From the NCBI GenBank assembly GCA_038025085.1, contig CM076148.1:21596001-21660000 (forward strand): a DNA stretch of 64,000 nucleotides, given 5' to 3'. The stretch comes from Tetragonia tetragonoides (lineage: Eukaryota > Streptophyta > Magnoliopsida > Caryophyllales > Aizoaceae). The notes beneath the pieces were generated by a model that was given only the letters and a program-made list of their open reading frames with translations, made no database searches and was not told the origin of the DNA. The translations under genes and the position numbers were made by a program. This document shows, one piece after another, positions 35,539-47,350 of this stretch; positions within the stretch are counted from its first letter, which is position 1, and every line of letters starts with the position of its first letter.

Positions 35539-35717
35539 TTTGTGGACAAGGTGCAATTGCGATTAAAATCATCCATGAAAGCGAAAGAACTTTCTTCAGC
35601 TTGAGTAGAAGCACCAGCAGATTCTTCATCATCAACTTCCATACCTACCAACATCTTCATTCTCTCCATAGTTTGGTGATTCTTCACTTTCTCAAACGCC
35701 GAGGTTAACTTATCCAT
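35539..35717 (-). pseudogene. First exon of an SFT2/Got1-like vesicle transport protein
   Basis: From the ATG at 35717-35715 (minus) it reads MDKLTSAFEKVKNHQTMERM, KMLVGMEVDDEE, then SSFAFMDDFNRNCTLSTK. This is the cytosolic N-terminus of plant SFT2-like proteins, small four-helix membrane proteins linked to endosome-Golgi vesicle fusion. In the family, QRFYGFAIC-type sequence follows. Here the exon runs straight into a (CT)n microsatellite with no donor site, and no membrane-helix exon is nearby. It sits between two satellite blocks. A gene fragment. Confidence 0.85.
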
Positions 35718-35981
35718 ATTTTCTCTCTCTCCTCTGCTCTCGAAACGATTGAAATGGTGATCTAGGGATTTGGCGTTTCGAAACGAAACGAAAAGAGCAG
35801 ATCTAGAGAGAAGAAATGAAATCACGGATTTGATTTTGTAAGAGTGAAGAAGATGCAGTGAATCGAAGTGGACTGTGCTTCTGTTGGTCGTTCAGGGAAA
35901 GCGACGAGATACCTGTGATGGGCCTTCGGTAATTTTGGACCATTTGGCCTATTTCTTAAACTAGTACTGCAGTTTACAATT

Positions 35982-36261
35982 TTTTTTTTGCTTGGCAAAA
36001 AGGGGGTGCAAGTGAATGGCGACCGAGGCACCTCCTGCTACATCATGTTCGGACTCTCGTGTTCAACAGCGAACATATCAGACTAACTGAACAACCAGCG
36101 CAAGCACTGGCCCCGTCAATGTAGCACCAACAAGGGGCTAGTATAGTTCCTAGAAGCCAACAGACACAAGGCATGGGGGAAATGGGGATTCGAACCCATG
36201 ACCTTACCTTACCAAACCACTTGGGAGTAAGCTTGGAACCACTAGACCACCACCCTTGTTG
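35982..36261 (-). mobile_element. tRNA-derived SINE with 18-bp target duplication
   Basis: On the minus strand it starts near 36261 with aacaagggtggtggtctagt (A box tggtctagtggt) and has a B box gggttcgaatccc near 36190. It ends in an A tail (T run 35981-35989 on the plus strand). Flanks are an exact direct repeat, gtactgcagtttacaatt (35964-35981 and 36262-36279). About 280 bp; no protein. Confidence 0.92.
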
Positions 36262-36346
36262 GTACTGCAGTTTACAATTAAATAAGCCCATTTCTTCAAA
36301 AATTAGCAAGGCTTTTAAAGTTGTAACTCTTGTAAGCACAAAAGTT

Positions 36347-36532
36347 ACAAATTTTTATATACTCCCAGCTCCATGGAGCTTCGTGGAGCTGGGAGAGTCC
36401 AGTGAAATCCACGGGCAGGAGAGAGAAAAAATGGGCAGGAGAGAGAAAATGGGTGAAAGAGAGAGAGAAGGGCAGAGGAAGGATAGGGGCTCCATGTTGC
36501 TACATGGAGTTGGGACTATCATTGAGCAACTG
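36347..36532. mobile_element. 186-bp foldback/MITE-like insertion
   Basis: Flanked by the 10-bp direct repeat cacaaaagtt (36337-36346, 36533-36542). The uninterrupted repeat at 33353-33490 has a single cacaaaagttt here. The ends carry related inverted words (ctcccagctccatgga; cccaactccatgta in reverse), and the left part is itself a hairpin (agctccatggagct). A 9-10 bp duplication suggests the Mutator superfamily. Confidence 0.65.
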
Positions 36533-36924
36533 CACAAAAGTTTGACACGCTCAATCAAATTTCAATTTGTATTGCCTCTATTTTGTGCACTTTGCTTTGC
36601 AATAGGACCGGCCTATTCCGAGAGGCATGGGGGCAGAGAGATGAAGAAGAAATGTGAGAGGCCCTATTCCATATAAACGCCTATAAAAGTTTTTGTGCTT
36701 TGTTATTCTCTTTTTCAACTATCAAACTTGATCCAGTTAAGTTAATAAAAACCTAATATGGGAGGAATTTTGCGTCACAAGTATCTTTGATGAGACTTGA
36801 TCCAAAGGAGTACTCTTTGAAGTTGGAGGAGTACAAAACATCTTCATTCTTCAAGCTTTAGCAATCAATTTCACTGAGTATAATAAAGCTAGCAGTCAAT
36901 TTGTCTCCCAAAATTGAGTGAGCC

Positions 36925-38385
36925 CAAGGTGGGGGGACTATCATGACCCTAGAGGATCCTCGTTATCCCGAAAGGGTCATCCAGATCATCATCGAACTTC
37001 GATATCACCTATGCCTTTGGTGTTTAGACTCTTACACCAGTGTATCGTAAAACGCCCTTCCAAGCCTATCAGGGACCGGATAAGGGACCACAAGGGCTTC
37101 ACATGTTCCCTAGGGGTATCCCGTGCCAAGTGGTGCGAAAATATCCACCTTTGTTCCAGAGCCTTCCGGGAGTCAAAAAAACGTGGATTATAATTTATAA
37201 CCTTCGTTTTCGCCTTTCCGAGCTCCCGGTGTCATTATTGCCCAAAATTCTCCAGTGGGTCTATCATGAACTTTAGAGGTCGCTCAGTGCCCCAAGAGGG
37301 TCATCAGGATCCCCGAACTTCGATATCACTCATGCCTTCGGTGTCCGGGCCCTTACATTGATGTTCCGTAAAAACCTCCTTACAAGCCTATCAGGGACCC
37401 GATAATGGACCCTGGGGCTTTCCATGTTCCCTAGCGGAGTCCCTTATGATGTGGTGCGAAAATATCCACCTTCGTTCCGGGGCCTCCTGGGAGCCAAAAT
37501 AATGGATTATAGCCTACGTTTTTGGCTTCCTGGGGCCTGCGTGTCATTTTTGCCTAAACTTCTCTTGGGGGTCTATCATGACCTTAAAGGACCCTCGTTG
37601 TCCCGGGAGGGTCATAAGGATCCCCGAATTTTTGATATCACCCATGCCTATTCGGTGTTCGGGCCCTTACCTTGGTGTTCCGTAAAAACGCCCTTACAAG
37701 CCTATCAAGGACCCGATAACGGACCCCGGGGGCCTCCCATGTCCGCTAGGAGTGTTCCTTGAAATGTGGTGAGAAAAAACGTTTTCGGCTTCCCGGGGCC
37801 CTGGTGTCGTTTTTGCCCAAACATCTCCGGGGGGTCTATCATCACCTTAGAGGACCCTCGGTGTCCCTGGAGGGTCATCAGGATCCCCGAAATTCGATAT
37901 CACTCATGCATATTCAGTGTTCGGGCCCTTATCTTGGTGTTCCGTAAAAACGCCCTTACAAGCCTATCAGGGACCCGATAACGGACCTCGGGGGCCTCCC
38001 ATGTCCAATAGAAGTGTCCATTGCGATGTGGTGCAAAAATATCCAACTTCAATTCGGGGCTTCCCGAGAGCCCAAAATCGTGGATTATAGCGTACATTTT
38101 CGGCTTCCCGGAGCCCGATGTCATTTTTGCCCATTTTCTCCGGGGGGTCTATTATGACCTTAGAGGACCCTCGGTGTCCCGGGAGGGCCATCAGGATCCT
38201 TGAACTTTGATATCACCCATGCATCTTTGGTGTTCGAGCCCTTACCTTTGTGTTCCGTAAAAACGCTCTTACAAGCCTATCAGGAACCCGATAACGGACC
38301 CCGGGGACCTCCCACTTCCACTAGGAGTGTCCTTTGATATGTGGTGCGAAAATATCCAGCTTTGTTCCGGGGCTTCCCGGGAGCC
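36925..38385 (+). repeat. ~310-bp satellite array, block 2
   Basis: Same family and direction as block 1. The ctatcatgacc motif occurs near 36939, 37260, 37572, 37838 and 38150 (spacing 321, 312, 266, 312). Ends abruptly at about 38385. Confidence 0.9.
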
Positions 38386-39215
38386 AAATGACATAGAAAA
38401 GGATATTTTTGTACTAATCTTTAGCAGACAACTAGATTGCTTCTTTAGTACAAAAAGGCATTTTGAATCCGTCAAATGAAATTGACCAACCAGAACCTGT
38501 TAACACAAATTCAGAGGTCATTTTGTATTATATTTATAACAACACTTAACTTATTTGAATCAAAATCCATCTATAAAACAAATTGAAAAAAATAAATAAA
38601 AAATGCTCATTTAGCTTGATAGACTTCGTAATCAGATGGGGGCTAAAGCGAATCGTTGATACCAAATAGACATTTTGTGCAATGCATACATCACCTGAAT
38701 AATAAAGTAGGAGCACCACCTACAATGAGAAGAGGGACAAAAGATTGATACATGCAATAAAATGTGACAAGGTTTAAGGACTTCATATTTTTGTATAAGC
38801 TAAATAACTGAACACAAAATCTAGAATGGTAGACTATCAGTTCAGGCAATTGGGACATATATAAGAGGGGGCGAGGGGGAATGTGGTCATTGAAAATAAT
38901 TTAAAAATATATATTTTTTTATTAAATTATTAATATTATCTAAATCAAAATTCAAATGAAAATATCCCTTTCTATAATGGAACATCTACCCAATAACAAT
39001 GTTCACATATTTGAATAAAATCAATGAATATCTTTGCAGTTCATATTGAGCAAGTCAAAAAAATTTTTTGAAAAAGGAAGGAAAAAAAACATTTTCCTTC
39101 AGTAAATTGTACTCAAAATATAATTAAATTGAATCATCCAAACTAATATCTTCTTAGATTATCATCTAATCCACCCACCAATAAGCACCAAATCCACCCG
39201 AAATTTCTATAACAG
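38386..39215. other. AT-rich, no gene seen
   Basis: Between the satellite end and the start of the second membrane-protein unit. No coding or repeat structure recognised. Confidence 0.5.
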
Positions 39216-41968
39216 AAAATTGATTTTTATCCCATTTACAAATGATAGGTATACTATATTGCTTTTCCAAAAAAACCTTCTAGGATATTGATTGCTTTTC
39301 AATTAAAATCTTGGTCTTATTTTATGTCTATCTCATCTACTTTCACACCACTTTATGTATTTGTTACATTTTTTTTTTATATCTATCATGAAAATAGTTT
39401 GCGTGTCAAATACAGGAAGAGTTGCAATAGGTTGGAACAATGTGAATATGTGATGAGACAAAGGATCTTCAATGTCAGTTTTTTACATATACAATGTCTT
39501 TATAATATTATTTGCCATTAAATATTTGCTGCAATTCTCAAAATACCGTTCTTTTTGCCAAATTATTTTTTTCTTTTTAACATGATGTAGCCAACCCCAT
39601 TTTCGCAATAGTTATTGGCTACTCCTTAGATATAACCAAGAAATTAGCCCCAAAAACAAGAGGAATAAAATAATTAACTAAAAGGAAATAGGACTACTTC
39701 CGTCATTCATCATTTGTTTTTTGTTTTTGAAATACTCATTTTAAAAGCTCAACGACTAACATCCCGACTTGCGCATTCTTTAAACTGGTAAATTACAATA
39801 TTGGCCGATGACAAACCTTGGCTGGTAAATTGTGGCAATATGCAAATGCAATAAGATGTAGAACAAAACTACAAAAGTCTCAAGATTGCTCACAAAGTTC
39901 TTCCTAAGGTCTATGACATCAAGAAGTGAAAATGTACAAATTTGGACAGAGGATGTAAAAGAGTAGGAAATAATAGGACGGGCCAACTGCTAAAGTAAGA
40001 TTTTATTCATAGGATTTTGATTGCATTTGCATGTAAGCCTTGAGAATGTGCCTGTACTTCTCAAGATGATCCCACATCCTACCAAGTTGGTGTGTTAATT
40101 ATCGCTTTCTCCAACCAAAACCTGTCAACCTCCTTCTTCTCAGTCACCATCTTCCAAAAACCTTCCCATTCTTCCAATGCACGCGTTAGACGTACACTCT
40201 TTTTGCCTCCAAACAAAAACTTGATGTAGTCCTTAGCCAGCCTTGTCATCTCTGCGCCATTGATGATATAAAAATACTGCAACAAATGAGGTGATAGAAT
40301 CAGCTTACAGACTCAACATAACCTCCTAAATATTTGTAGCCGTAGCAAAGTTCAAATAGTGAAATCTCTCTAAGTCATCTATATAAGGTGATATTACACG
40401 ATGAACTTTGGCTTTTCTAGATATGGTAGCCTATGGAAATAAACGTGAACCAGCGTATGAATATGTCACATATGTTGCCAGTACAATCATTCTCATAAAA
40501 CATCTATAGAAGGCTAGGTGCATTGCTGTCTACACACTATTTGTGGCAAAAAGGTGAACATGAGTATATGAATGTTTACTGCTTGCTCTACTTAATCAAT
40601 CTAGAAGGAAAATGGTGTCACCAACAACACCAACTGTAACAACACCAACTGAAAACAGTATCAGGTTTTAAGAACTGGGATTATGTTCTTACCAAAAAGA
40701 TGAACCCAAGAGTTGCTAAGTCACTTGTATTGTCTCATTTAATATCCCAGAGAAGCCTTCCTCTTCAGACCCACCAAAATCACCACCACCACCAACACCA
40801 CGCCATGGAGGATTTCCACCACTGCCACCTTCATCATAAAATTCTCCCTTCTTAATCTGTTGTTTCAATACATCTTCAATATAAGGCTTTGCCCCAAATT
40901 TTTCAAACACTTTTCCGAAAGGGTTCCATAGAGGTTCCTGCTCAGTGTTCAAAAGATGGAAAAATAAATAAATTAGAAAGATATGCAATATTGGGATTTG
41001 AGACAATAGGCATACAATTTGACAATCTAACCAACGATACCTCTTTCTCTCTCTCTCACTCAAATTTAATAAAAAATAAACAAGTACTTACAGGACCACA
41101 GGTTACCGCCAATCAATTCCCAGTCCCTCCCCTGGTTGTCTGTAAGACATGCCAACTCAATAACAAACAATAACCAAACAAGTTCCACCTATGCAGTGGA
41201 GATAAGCACATGAAACTTGCAAGGAACGTGGCTGCAGCCTGGTTAGGAAGGGCAAGATCCTGACAGTCTTGCATCTAACAAGTGACAAGAAGCACATAGG
41301 TTGTGTGACGATCATTAGACAGAAACATTTTCGGTTAAAAAGATGACATAACCAAGTCCTCAGTTTACCGAAAACTCCACACTCTAGCAGCTGGAAAAAA
41401 CCAATAATGAAAAACCAAAGGGATTGCTCTTCGTCACTACCTTAGATCTTTTCTACTGTGTAGACAAGTTACATTCACGAATGGTAAAAAAATTACATCT
41501 ATTTTTAATGTGAATGAGGAAGGTGCGCGTAGAAAGAAAATATACAGGCACAAAATCCATCCAAAATTTAATCCTCTACGTTGCAACCATTAAACTAACA
41601 CGAAAGTTTGTGATGAATTTCACCATCCAAATCTCCTTCCCTTTTCCCTTTAACTAAAACATGTTACCACAATAATCAACAATCCAACAAACTACAATAT
41701 ATAAAAGCAAAACAAAACCCTTCCTTTTACCTGATTTCCTTTCCCGGACATTGATCCCTCGCGAGACAAACAAACAGGCGCCAAAACCAGGCACTTCTGC
41801 CCGCCATTCGTTAGTTAGAGAGAAACCGGAATCCTCGGAGGCCGAAGGCCAAATGCAATACCAGTAGGCAAAGCTCTTGCCTTTTTACATGGGGTGTAGT
41901 TCTCAGATAAGCCTGAGGACACAAGGCATTGCTAACCTGAATAGCATGCATTTTCTCAACTGATACAA
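39216..41968. repeat. Second copy of the 2.75-kb membrane-protein unit
   Basis: Collinear with 12593-15347, same orientation, starting at the 39-bp repeat and ending at the acceptor-like gatacaaat. Flanks differ on both sides. Confidence 0.9.
40079..41951 (-). pseudogene. Glycine-rich membrane protein, dead copy 2
   Basis: Same exon order as 13379-15328. Three independent lesions: a 4-bp deletion in exon 1 near 41863-41870, a 2-bp deletion near 40717 that changes the membrane segment after ILNETIQV, and a 7-bp insertion near 40078 that puts TAG right after TPTW. The polyglycine tract is shorter, and one K is retained that copy 1 lacks (TEKKEVD). The upstream region (42330-42500, minus) has its own splice-donor-like end (ccggtgag before gtatgc), so it may have a separate leader exon. 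Confidence 0.85.
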
Positions 41969-42556
41969 ATTTCTCACCACCTCATGAATTATCAACGAGA
42001 CCTTTTCTTCCCTCAATATTACTGCAAATGGGTATTAATGTATAATGCAAATTTATCAGATTAACAACAACTTGCCCAAATATCCAAATCATCAAAATTC
42101 AAAAAAAATTAAACCCAACAATCTTTTTTGCAAAAGAAACACAGTACAGTTCATATTTTATAAAATCAGCAAACTTCAATTAGGTTTCAAAATTGAAGTT
42201 TCAGCAAGAATAATAAACCCTTTAATTAAGTAAGATTAACTTATATATATTTGTGCAGAATTCGATTCGAGAATATACCAACATAGAATTATAAAAAGGT
42301 TATTCATTAAGAGCATGAAGAAATGAAAGCATACCTCACCGGTGAGATGGTGAAGCTATGAAACCGCCAAGAGTGGTGGTCGCCGGGTGTATGCGGTGGT
42401 TTGCGGGATGAGAGAGAAAAAGGAAGGAAGCGTAGTTAGAGTGGATGGATTGGGGAGTGAGGTGGGAATAATCGAAAAGGGCTCAAGCCTGGAGGGTTTT
42501 CTTCGGGTTTTGTGGGCTTGGGCTCAAGAGTATTGGTCTGGTTTCAGAGCCTAATC
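41969..42556. other. Unique flank of copy 2, possible leader exon
   Basis: AT-rich to 42330, then GC-richer sequence to 42500 that could be the untranslated first exon of the minus-strand copy 2. No protein recognised. Confidence 0.3.
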
Positions 42557-42934
42557 TCAAACCCAGAAATTGCAGGGTTTTTTTTTAAAGAACCATACTG
42601 TTGGCTTCTGTAGATGACAAACCCAAGGATTTCCTATACTGATCCCTAAAACCATCTCTGATCTCAAGTAAGGCACAGCTGGGGGAAGAACATCTGGTAT
42701 ATTAGTGATCGCAGCAAATTCTTCAACTAAATGGCATAATTCAGAGTTACCAAAGCGGAAAACATGCAGGTTAAGGTCCCAATAATTCAGAGCAGATCGA
42801 AGAAGGGGCCACAATATTTTAGTTGGTTTTAAAGTCAGCAAGGTAGAGATGTGGAACGGGGCCAATTCAAGTTTATCTTCTACGGTCAGATGTTTGCATC
42901 AGGCATCAAACAGATTTTCAAAGGATTTCACCAT
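42557..42934 (-). pseudogene. Plant-mobile-domain-like protein fragment, copy 2
   Basis: From the ATG at 42934-42932 it reads MVKSFENLFDA, TGA at 42901-42899, then LELAPFHISTLLTL..SALNYWDLNLHVFRFGNSELCHLVEEFAAITNIPDVLPPAVPYLRSEM and on to a stop at 42557. It extends past the point where copy 1 is cut, so the pre-insertion order at 10247 can be read here. Upstream (minus) are a TATA-like box at 43030-43021 and a GC-palindrome cluster. The shared TGA means the common ancestor was already defective. Confidence 0.7.
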
Positions 42935-43080
42935 GGTAGAAGTTTGGGAAAATTTGAGAAAGCTAAGGGCTAAAAAGTGATACAAGAAAAGTGATACAAC
43001 ATCAAGTACCCTGTAAATCCTATTTATAGGCAAAATCGCGGGCCAAAGAAGTCAGAAATCCACAAAAAAGCCCAAACCAG

Positions 43081-43150
43081 AGCCGTCAACGGCTCTGATC
43101 AGGGCCGCTAGCGGCCTCAGCCTGCAGCCCAGGGCCGCTAGCGGCCCTGA
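43081..43150 (-). promoter_or_regulatory. CCGCT/AGCGG palindrome cluster upstream of a TATA-like box
   Basis: agagccgtcaacggctct, then gggccgctagcggc twice. On the minus strand it precedes CCTATAAATA (43030-43021) by about 50 bp. Confidence 0.5.
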
Positions 43151-43258
43151 CCTCGGCCCGGTCCGATTTTTCCTCTCGCTCCAGCTCGCCCCATTGATTC
43201 GGTCTGCCCGATTAAAGCCCAATTTTGATACGCGCGCTGAATTATAAAGCCTAAGACT

Positions 43259-44732
43259 TGTAAGGACCCGGGATTTCTACGGCCACGGAGTGCGTCCTTA
43301 TAGAAAATTTGTCAATTGGGGGCTTAGATAAGTTCAAGGGACCATCGAGTTAGAAAAGCTTTTGTAAAGGCTTGAATTGAATAAAACCCATGAAAGACGT
43401 CACAAATCTGCTATCGGCGTTTTATCGAAGGGACAAACCGAAGAGACAATCCGAAGGGACAACCCAATAGCGCGATAAGTGAAGTGATCATGTGTTTACT
43501 CCCGCTCATATAAAACATATGAGTACCCAAGAATGAAGGGTTCGGGGGTGAAGGTACGAGGTGGGAAGGTGTTAGGCACCCAACTCGCCCGTTTATGACG
43601 GCCTCTACTAACTCAAGTTTGCTTAATAATTTAAAGACAAAATTCCCATGCAAAACCGGATTAACAACCTAGACTTAGACTATTAATTGGTTCATCACAA
43701 GCATCACAACATTTATTTGTAACCCTTATTTAGACATGCATTCGATTTGACAAGTTGGGCAGCACAACGATTATACAGACAATATTTAGGAAGCGATAAA
43801 AATGTTATTCTAGCATGATATCTACATTATGACTACTTAGAAAATAAACAATTAAGCAAACAATTTAATTTAAGCCCTCAGGAATTTGTACCTGAATTGT
43901 AGGCATATTTGACAAAAATAGTAAAGCAAGATCTCAAAATTTTAGAAGAAAGAGGGAGAAGCTCAGTGTTAATACTCTTGAGAATAGAGGTAGCCAACTG
44001 TAGGCTGTGTGTTTTAAACTGTGGGTGAAGGGTTGTTTATATAGGCGTGGGAGAAGTAGGGTTGAACGGCAAAAATTGAGCTGAAAACGAGATGGGCTTG
44101 AAAAATGAGTCGGGCCAGAAGCAGGGTCAGCGCCGCTAGCGGCCCTGGGACTTATTCCAGGGCCGCTGACGGTTGTCAGCTTGCCAGCTGGATGTTTCCA
44201 GGGCCATATCTCACTCGTTTGCGCTCCAAATTGGATGATTCAAGATACGTTGGAAAGCTTATTGGGTCTAGTTTCAAATGGTTTTGGTTTCAGACCCAAA
44301 TGTTTTAGAGTACGCATCAGTGTTCGGTTCGTAACTCCTTGGTTGGGAATGTGGTATGGGCTCATGATATGTCATTGGAAAGGTATTTGAATAAGGAATC
44401 CAAAAATATAAGGCTAACAAATTAATTCAACCAAATGAACTCCCAAATGGGGATGAAAACACAGTCCATAGGATTCGGCTACATCTGTTTTGACCCTAAA
44501 CTTTGTTTGGCCATAACTCTTAGGTGTGGAATCGTATTTGGACACGGAAGGAAGCATTGGAAAGCTCTTGAAAGGGGATAGTGAATGAAATGCAATGAAG
44601 GAGTGTTCGAAGGAAAAACCTGAGACCTTATCTTAACTATTAAATCAAAAATAGCAGTTCAAGTTTATAAATTACTCCTTTCATCATCGGGCTTTTGCTG
44701 AGAAATCTGAAGACGCTTTTTTGGCGTCTATA
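43259..44732 (-). mobile_element. Tat/Ogre-type 3' LTR A, 1474 bp
   Basis: On the minus strand the purine tract aaagtgggggcttc (44746-44733) is followed by TATAGACGCCAAAAAAGCG (TG mutated to TA), and the LTR ends GGGTCCTTACA at 43259. It resembles the solo LTR at 6128-7662 (TGTAGACACC...TTCTTACA) and LTR B. It shows a TATA-like box (44043-44036), a palindrome cluster (44127-44180) and the ggtgttaggcacccaactcg motif (43568-43588). Confidence 0.75.
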
Positions 44733-45103
44733 GAAGCCCCCACTTTGATCGAACTTGATTAAAAGAGAAGATCAAAGTATTCCGAAGGCGACATGTAGGA
44801 TGCTGATGTGCACACGGTGTGTGAGAGTGTACAGTATGTATGCATATGGAGAAAAACCTGAGTTGATACATGCTCGTGGAGCGCTAAGATTTCATCCCTG
44901 TGAACACAAGAGAAAACAAAGGTTATGGTAGCAGGATAGAACACCGCTCGTAGATGATCTAAACGTCTGCTGGGGACCTGTATTCAGAATGAATGAAAAA
45001 GTTAATAATACTTTGAGAATGATCAACGTAAAGTGCTTCGACAAACAGTGACTAAACACCGCTCGGCGGATGTTGAGATTCTGTCCCTGTACGAGAAACG
45101 AGA
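44733..45103 (-). mobile_element. Internal 3' remnant of the LTR A element
   Basis: Follows the purine tract on the internal side. No protein frame. caccgctcg and ctgtccctgt-type phrases repeat (44886-44902, 44942-44982, 45057-45092). Confidence 0.4.
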
Positions 45104-45525
45104 AAGTCAGTGTTAATACTCCTGAGAATAGAGGTTGCCAACTATAGGCTGTGTGTTTTAAACTGAGAGTGAATGGTTGTTTATATAGGCGGGGGAGAAG
45201 TAGGGTTGGACGGCAGAAATTGAGCTGAAAACGAGACGGGCTTGAAAAATGAGTCGCGCTAGAAGCAGGGTCAGCGCCGCTAGCGGCCCTGGGACTTATT
45301 CCAGGGCCGCTGACAGCTGTCAGCTTGCCAACTGGATGTTTGCCGGGCCATAGCTCACTCGTTTGGGCTCCAAATTGGATGATTCAAGATGCGTTGGAAA
45401 GCCTATTGGGTCTAGTTTCAAATGGTTTTGGTTTCAGACCCAAATGTTTTGGAGTACGCATCAGTGTTGGGCTCGTAACTCCTTGGTTGGGAATGTGGTG
45501 TGGGCTCATGATATGTCATTGGAAA
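45104..45525 (-). repeat. Direct repeat of LTR A promoter region
   Basis: Closely matches 43963-44390 in the same orientation, including TATA (45187-45180) and the palindrome cluster (45271-45320). A second LTR piece about 1.14 kb away; it ends mid-LTR. Confidence 0.85.
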
Positions 45526-45599
45526 CAAAATCAAGTTCTACTAAGAATTTGAGCAAGAAAACCTCAAGATTTGGAGCTAGGAGCTTTGATGGAGCTTGA

Positions 45600-45900
45600 A
45601 AACTTGAGTAAAAATGGAGGAGAGAGAAAGGAGAAGGCTCAAAATGGGGAAGATGACCCATTTCGGCCTCCCCTTTTCCTTTTTATGCACAACCCGTGGA
45701 AAACCTAGTAGCCGGTCAAACCGCCCAGCTGGCAATTGAACCGCAAGCGACGCGGCTTAGTCGCTACTCGCAACGGCTTGACCGTTAGGTTGAGCGGTTC
45801 AACCACTCCACCAAGTGGCATAGCAGCTCCAGCAAGCGGTTTAGCCGCTCCACCTAGAGGTTCGACCGCTTGACGTGGCGGTTTGACCGCCTGACTCACT
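45600..45900 (-). mobile_element. LTR promoter-like fragment C
   Basis: On the minus strand: a palindrome-rich stretch (45895-45711) with AGCGGTT/AACCGCT words, then gcataaaaagg at about 45688-45678, then a leader. Same plan as the other LTRs, different sequence. No termini defined. Confidence 0.45.
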
Positions 45901-46144
45901 CTCTCTCTCTTATGACGTTTTTAGGAGCCGTTGGTTCAAAATCAGTGGGCCCCACGTGAGGCCCATAGCAGTTATTTGCGTGCCAAATTCCGTTTGTGAA
46001 AGTAGGACTACTTTAAACCCACAGGTTTGTACATTTATACTCGGCCAAATGGCATGGGCTTGCACCCGACCTAAGGTTTGAGCAACATTTTATTACCCTT
46101 TACAGTAACATTTATTACCCATCTTATTTCAAACGAAATAACTT

Positions 46145-46740
46145 TTTATTGTGTAACCTACAGCACAAGGTTCCGCTTCAACTGAAATTCGAAGGACGTT
46201 TATTGTCTGACCTACAGCACAGGGTCACCCTTCGACTAAAAATCGAAGAATTTTTATCATTTATTCTTATTTCTAACGAAATAATTTTTTTATTGTGTAA
46301 CCTAAAGCACAGGGTTCCTCTTCGACTAAAAATCGAAGGACGTTTATTGTCTGACCTACAACACAGGGTCAACCTTCGACTAAAAATCGAAAGGATTTTT
46401 ATCATTTATTCTTATTTCTAACGAAATACTTTTATTGTGTAACCTACAGCACAGGGTTCTCCTCCGACTGATAATCAAAGGACATTTATTGTGTAACCTA
46501 CAGCATAGGGTTCCCCTTCGACTGATAATCGAAGGACATTTATTGTGTGACCTACAGCATAGGGTCTCTCCCTTCGACTGAAAATCGAAGGATTTCTTAT
46601 TACCTATCTTATTTCTAGGGAAATATTTTTATTGTGTGACCTACAGCATAGGGTCTCTCCGTTCTACTGATAATCGAAGGAATTTTATTGTGTGACCTAC
46701 AGCATAGGGTCAAACTCTCAGTTAAATAAACCAGGGAAAA
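46145..46740 (+). repeat. Hairpin-bearing tandem array
   Basis: About nine units of 50-56 bp, each with ttgtgtaacctacagcacag, ggttcc, then cttcgactgaaaatcgaagg, a near-perfect stem-loop. Some units are separated by an extra ~42-bp spacer (atttttatcatttattctta..). It lies just inside the 3' end of element B, where Tat/Ogre-type elements commonly carry tandem repeats. The open frame over it is a repeat artefact. Confidence 0.88.
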
Positions 46741-46862
46741 TTATTACTTTATCCTAAAATGATTGTTTATCTCTAACTGATTGTCACCTCATTCAGTTTG
46801 CCTGTTTTATTGCAGGTATTAGTACTGGAATACTTTGACCTTCGCTCTATTCGAGTTCGGCC

Positions 46863-46876
46863 AAAGTAGGGGCTTC
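46863..46876 (+). promoter_or_regulatory. Polypurine tract of element B
   Basis: aaagtaggggcttc directly before TGTAGACACC; nearly identical to the tract of LTR A. Confidence 0.75.
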
Positions 46877-47224
46877 TGTAGACACCAAAAATTGTGTCTA
46901 TGATAAGTCCCCATAAAAACCCGATGATAAAAGGATTGGATTTTGCTCGAAACTTGGGTTGCGAGAATAATTGCTCTGATGATTAGCCCAGTTCATTTGA
47001 TTCAACTAGTGGAGGCCTTTTGTACAGGTGATCCAAACCAGTTGGACTCAATTCAATTGGAGTCGAAAACTGAAAGATAGGCCTCTTTGAACCTAAGGGC
47101 CTTAAAGGGAACCCAAACCATTGAGTCAACCCTTGGTCAAACAAGGGAACTCAGTCAATCCCGCGTGGACCACCTCGGAAAAGCCTTCCCCGCGTGAAAA
47201 ACATGCCAGGCGCCTATGCAAGCA

Positions 47225-47350
47225 CGCCGCTCCAGGTCCAAGCGGTGACAGCTAGGACAAGCGGTCATGCCGTTAGGACAAGCGGCTTGACCGCTTGCCT
47301 ACCGGCTAAACCGCTTGCCAAGCGGTTTGACCGCTTGTCCTGCTAGTTTG
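47225..47350 (+). promoter_or_regulatory. AGCGG/CCGCT palindrome cluster in LTR B
   Basis: Repeated aagcggcttgaccgctt and aagcggtttgaccgctt words about 100 bp upstream of TATATAAA at 47451. Confidence 0.5.

Noticed and set aside
36173..36260. tRNA gene candidate (gggttcgaatccc B box)
   Set aside because: No cloverleaf; it is the promoter part of a SINE with an A tail and target duplication.
46149..46421. 90-residue frame with internal repeats (CNLQHKVPLQL..)
   Set aside because: Direct translation of the hairpin tandem array.
46145..46740. Possible CRISPR-like array of palindromic repeats
   Set aside because: Plant nuclear context; spacers are themselves repeated and degenerate, and there are no cas genes.
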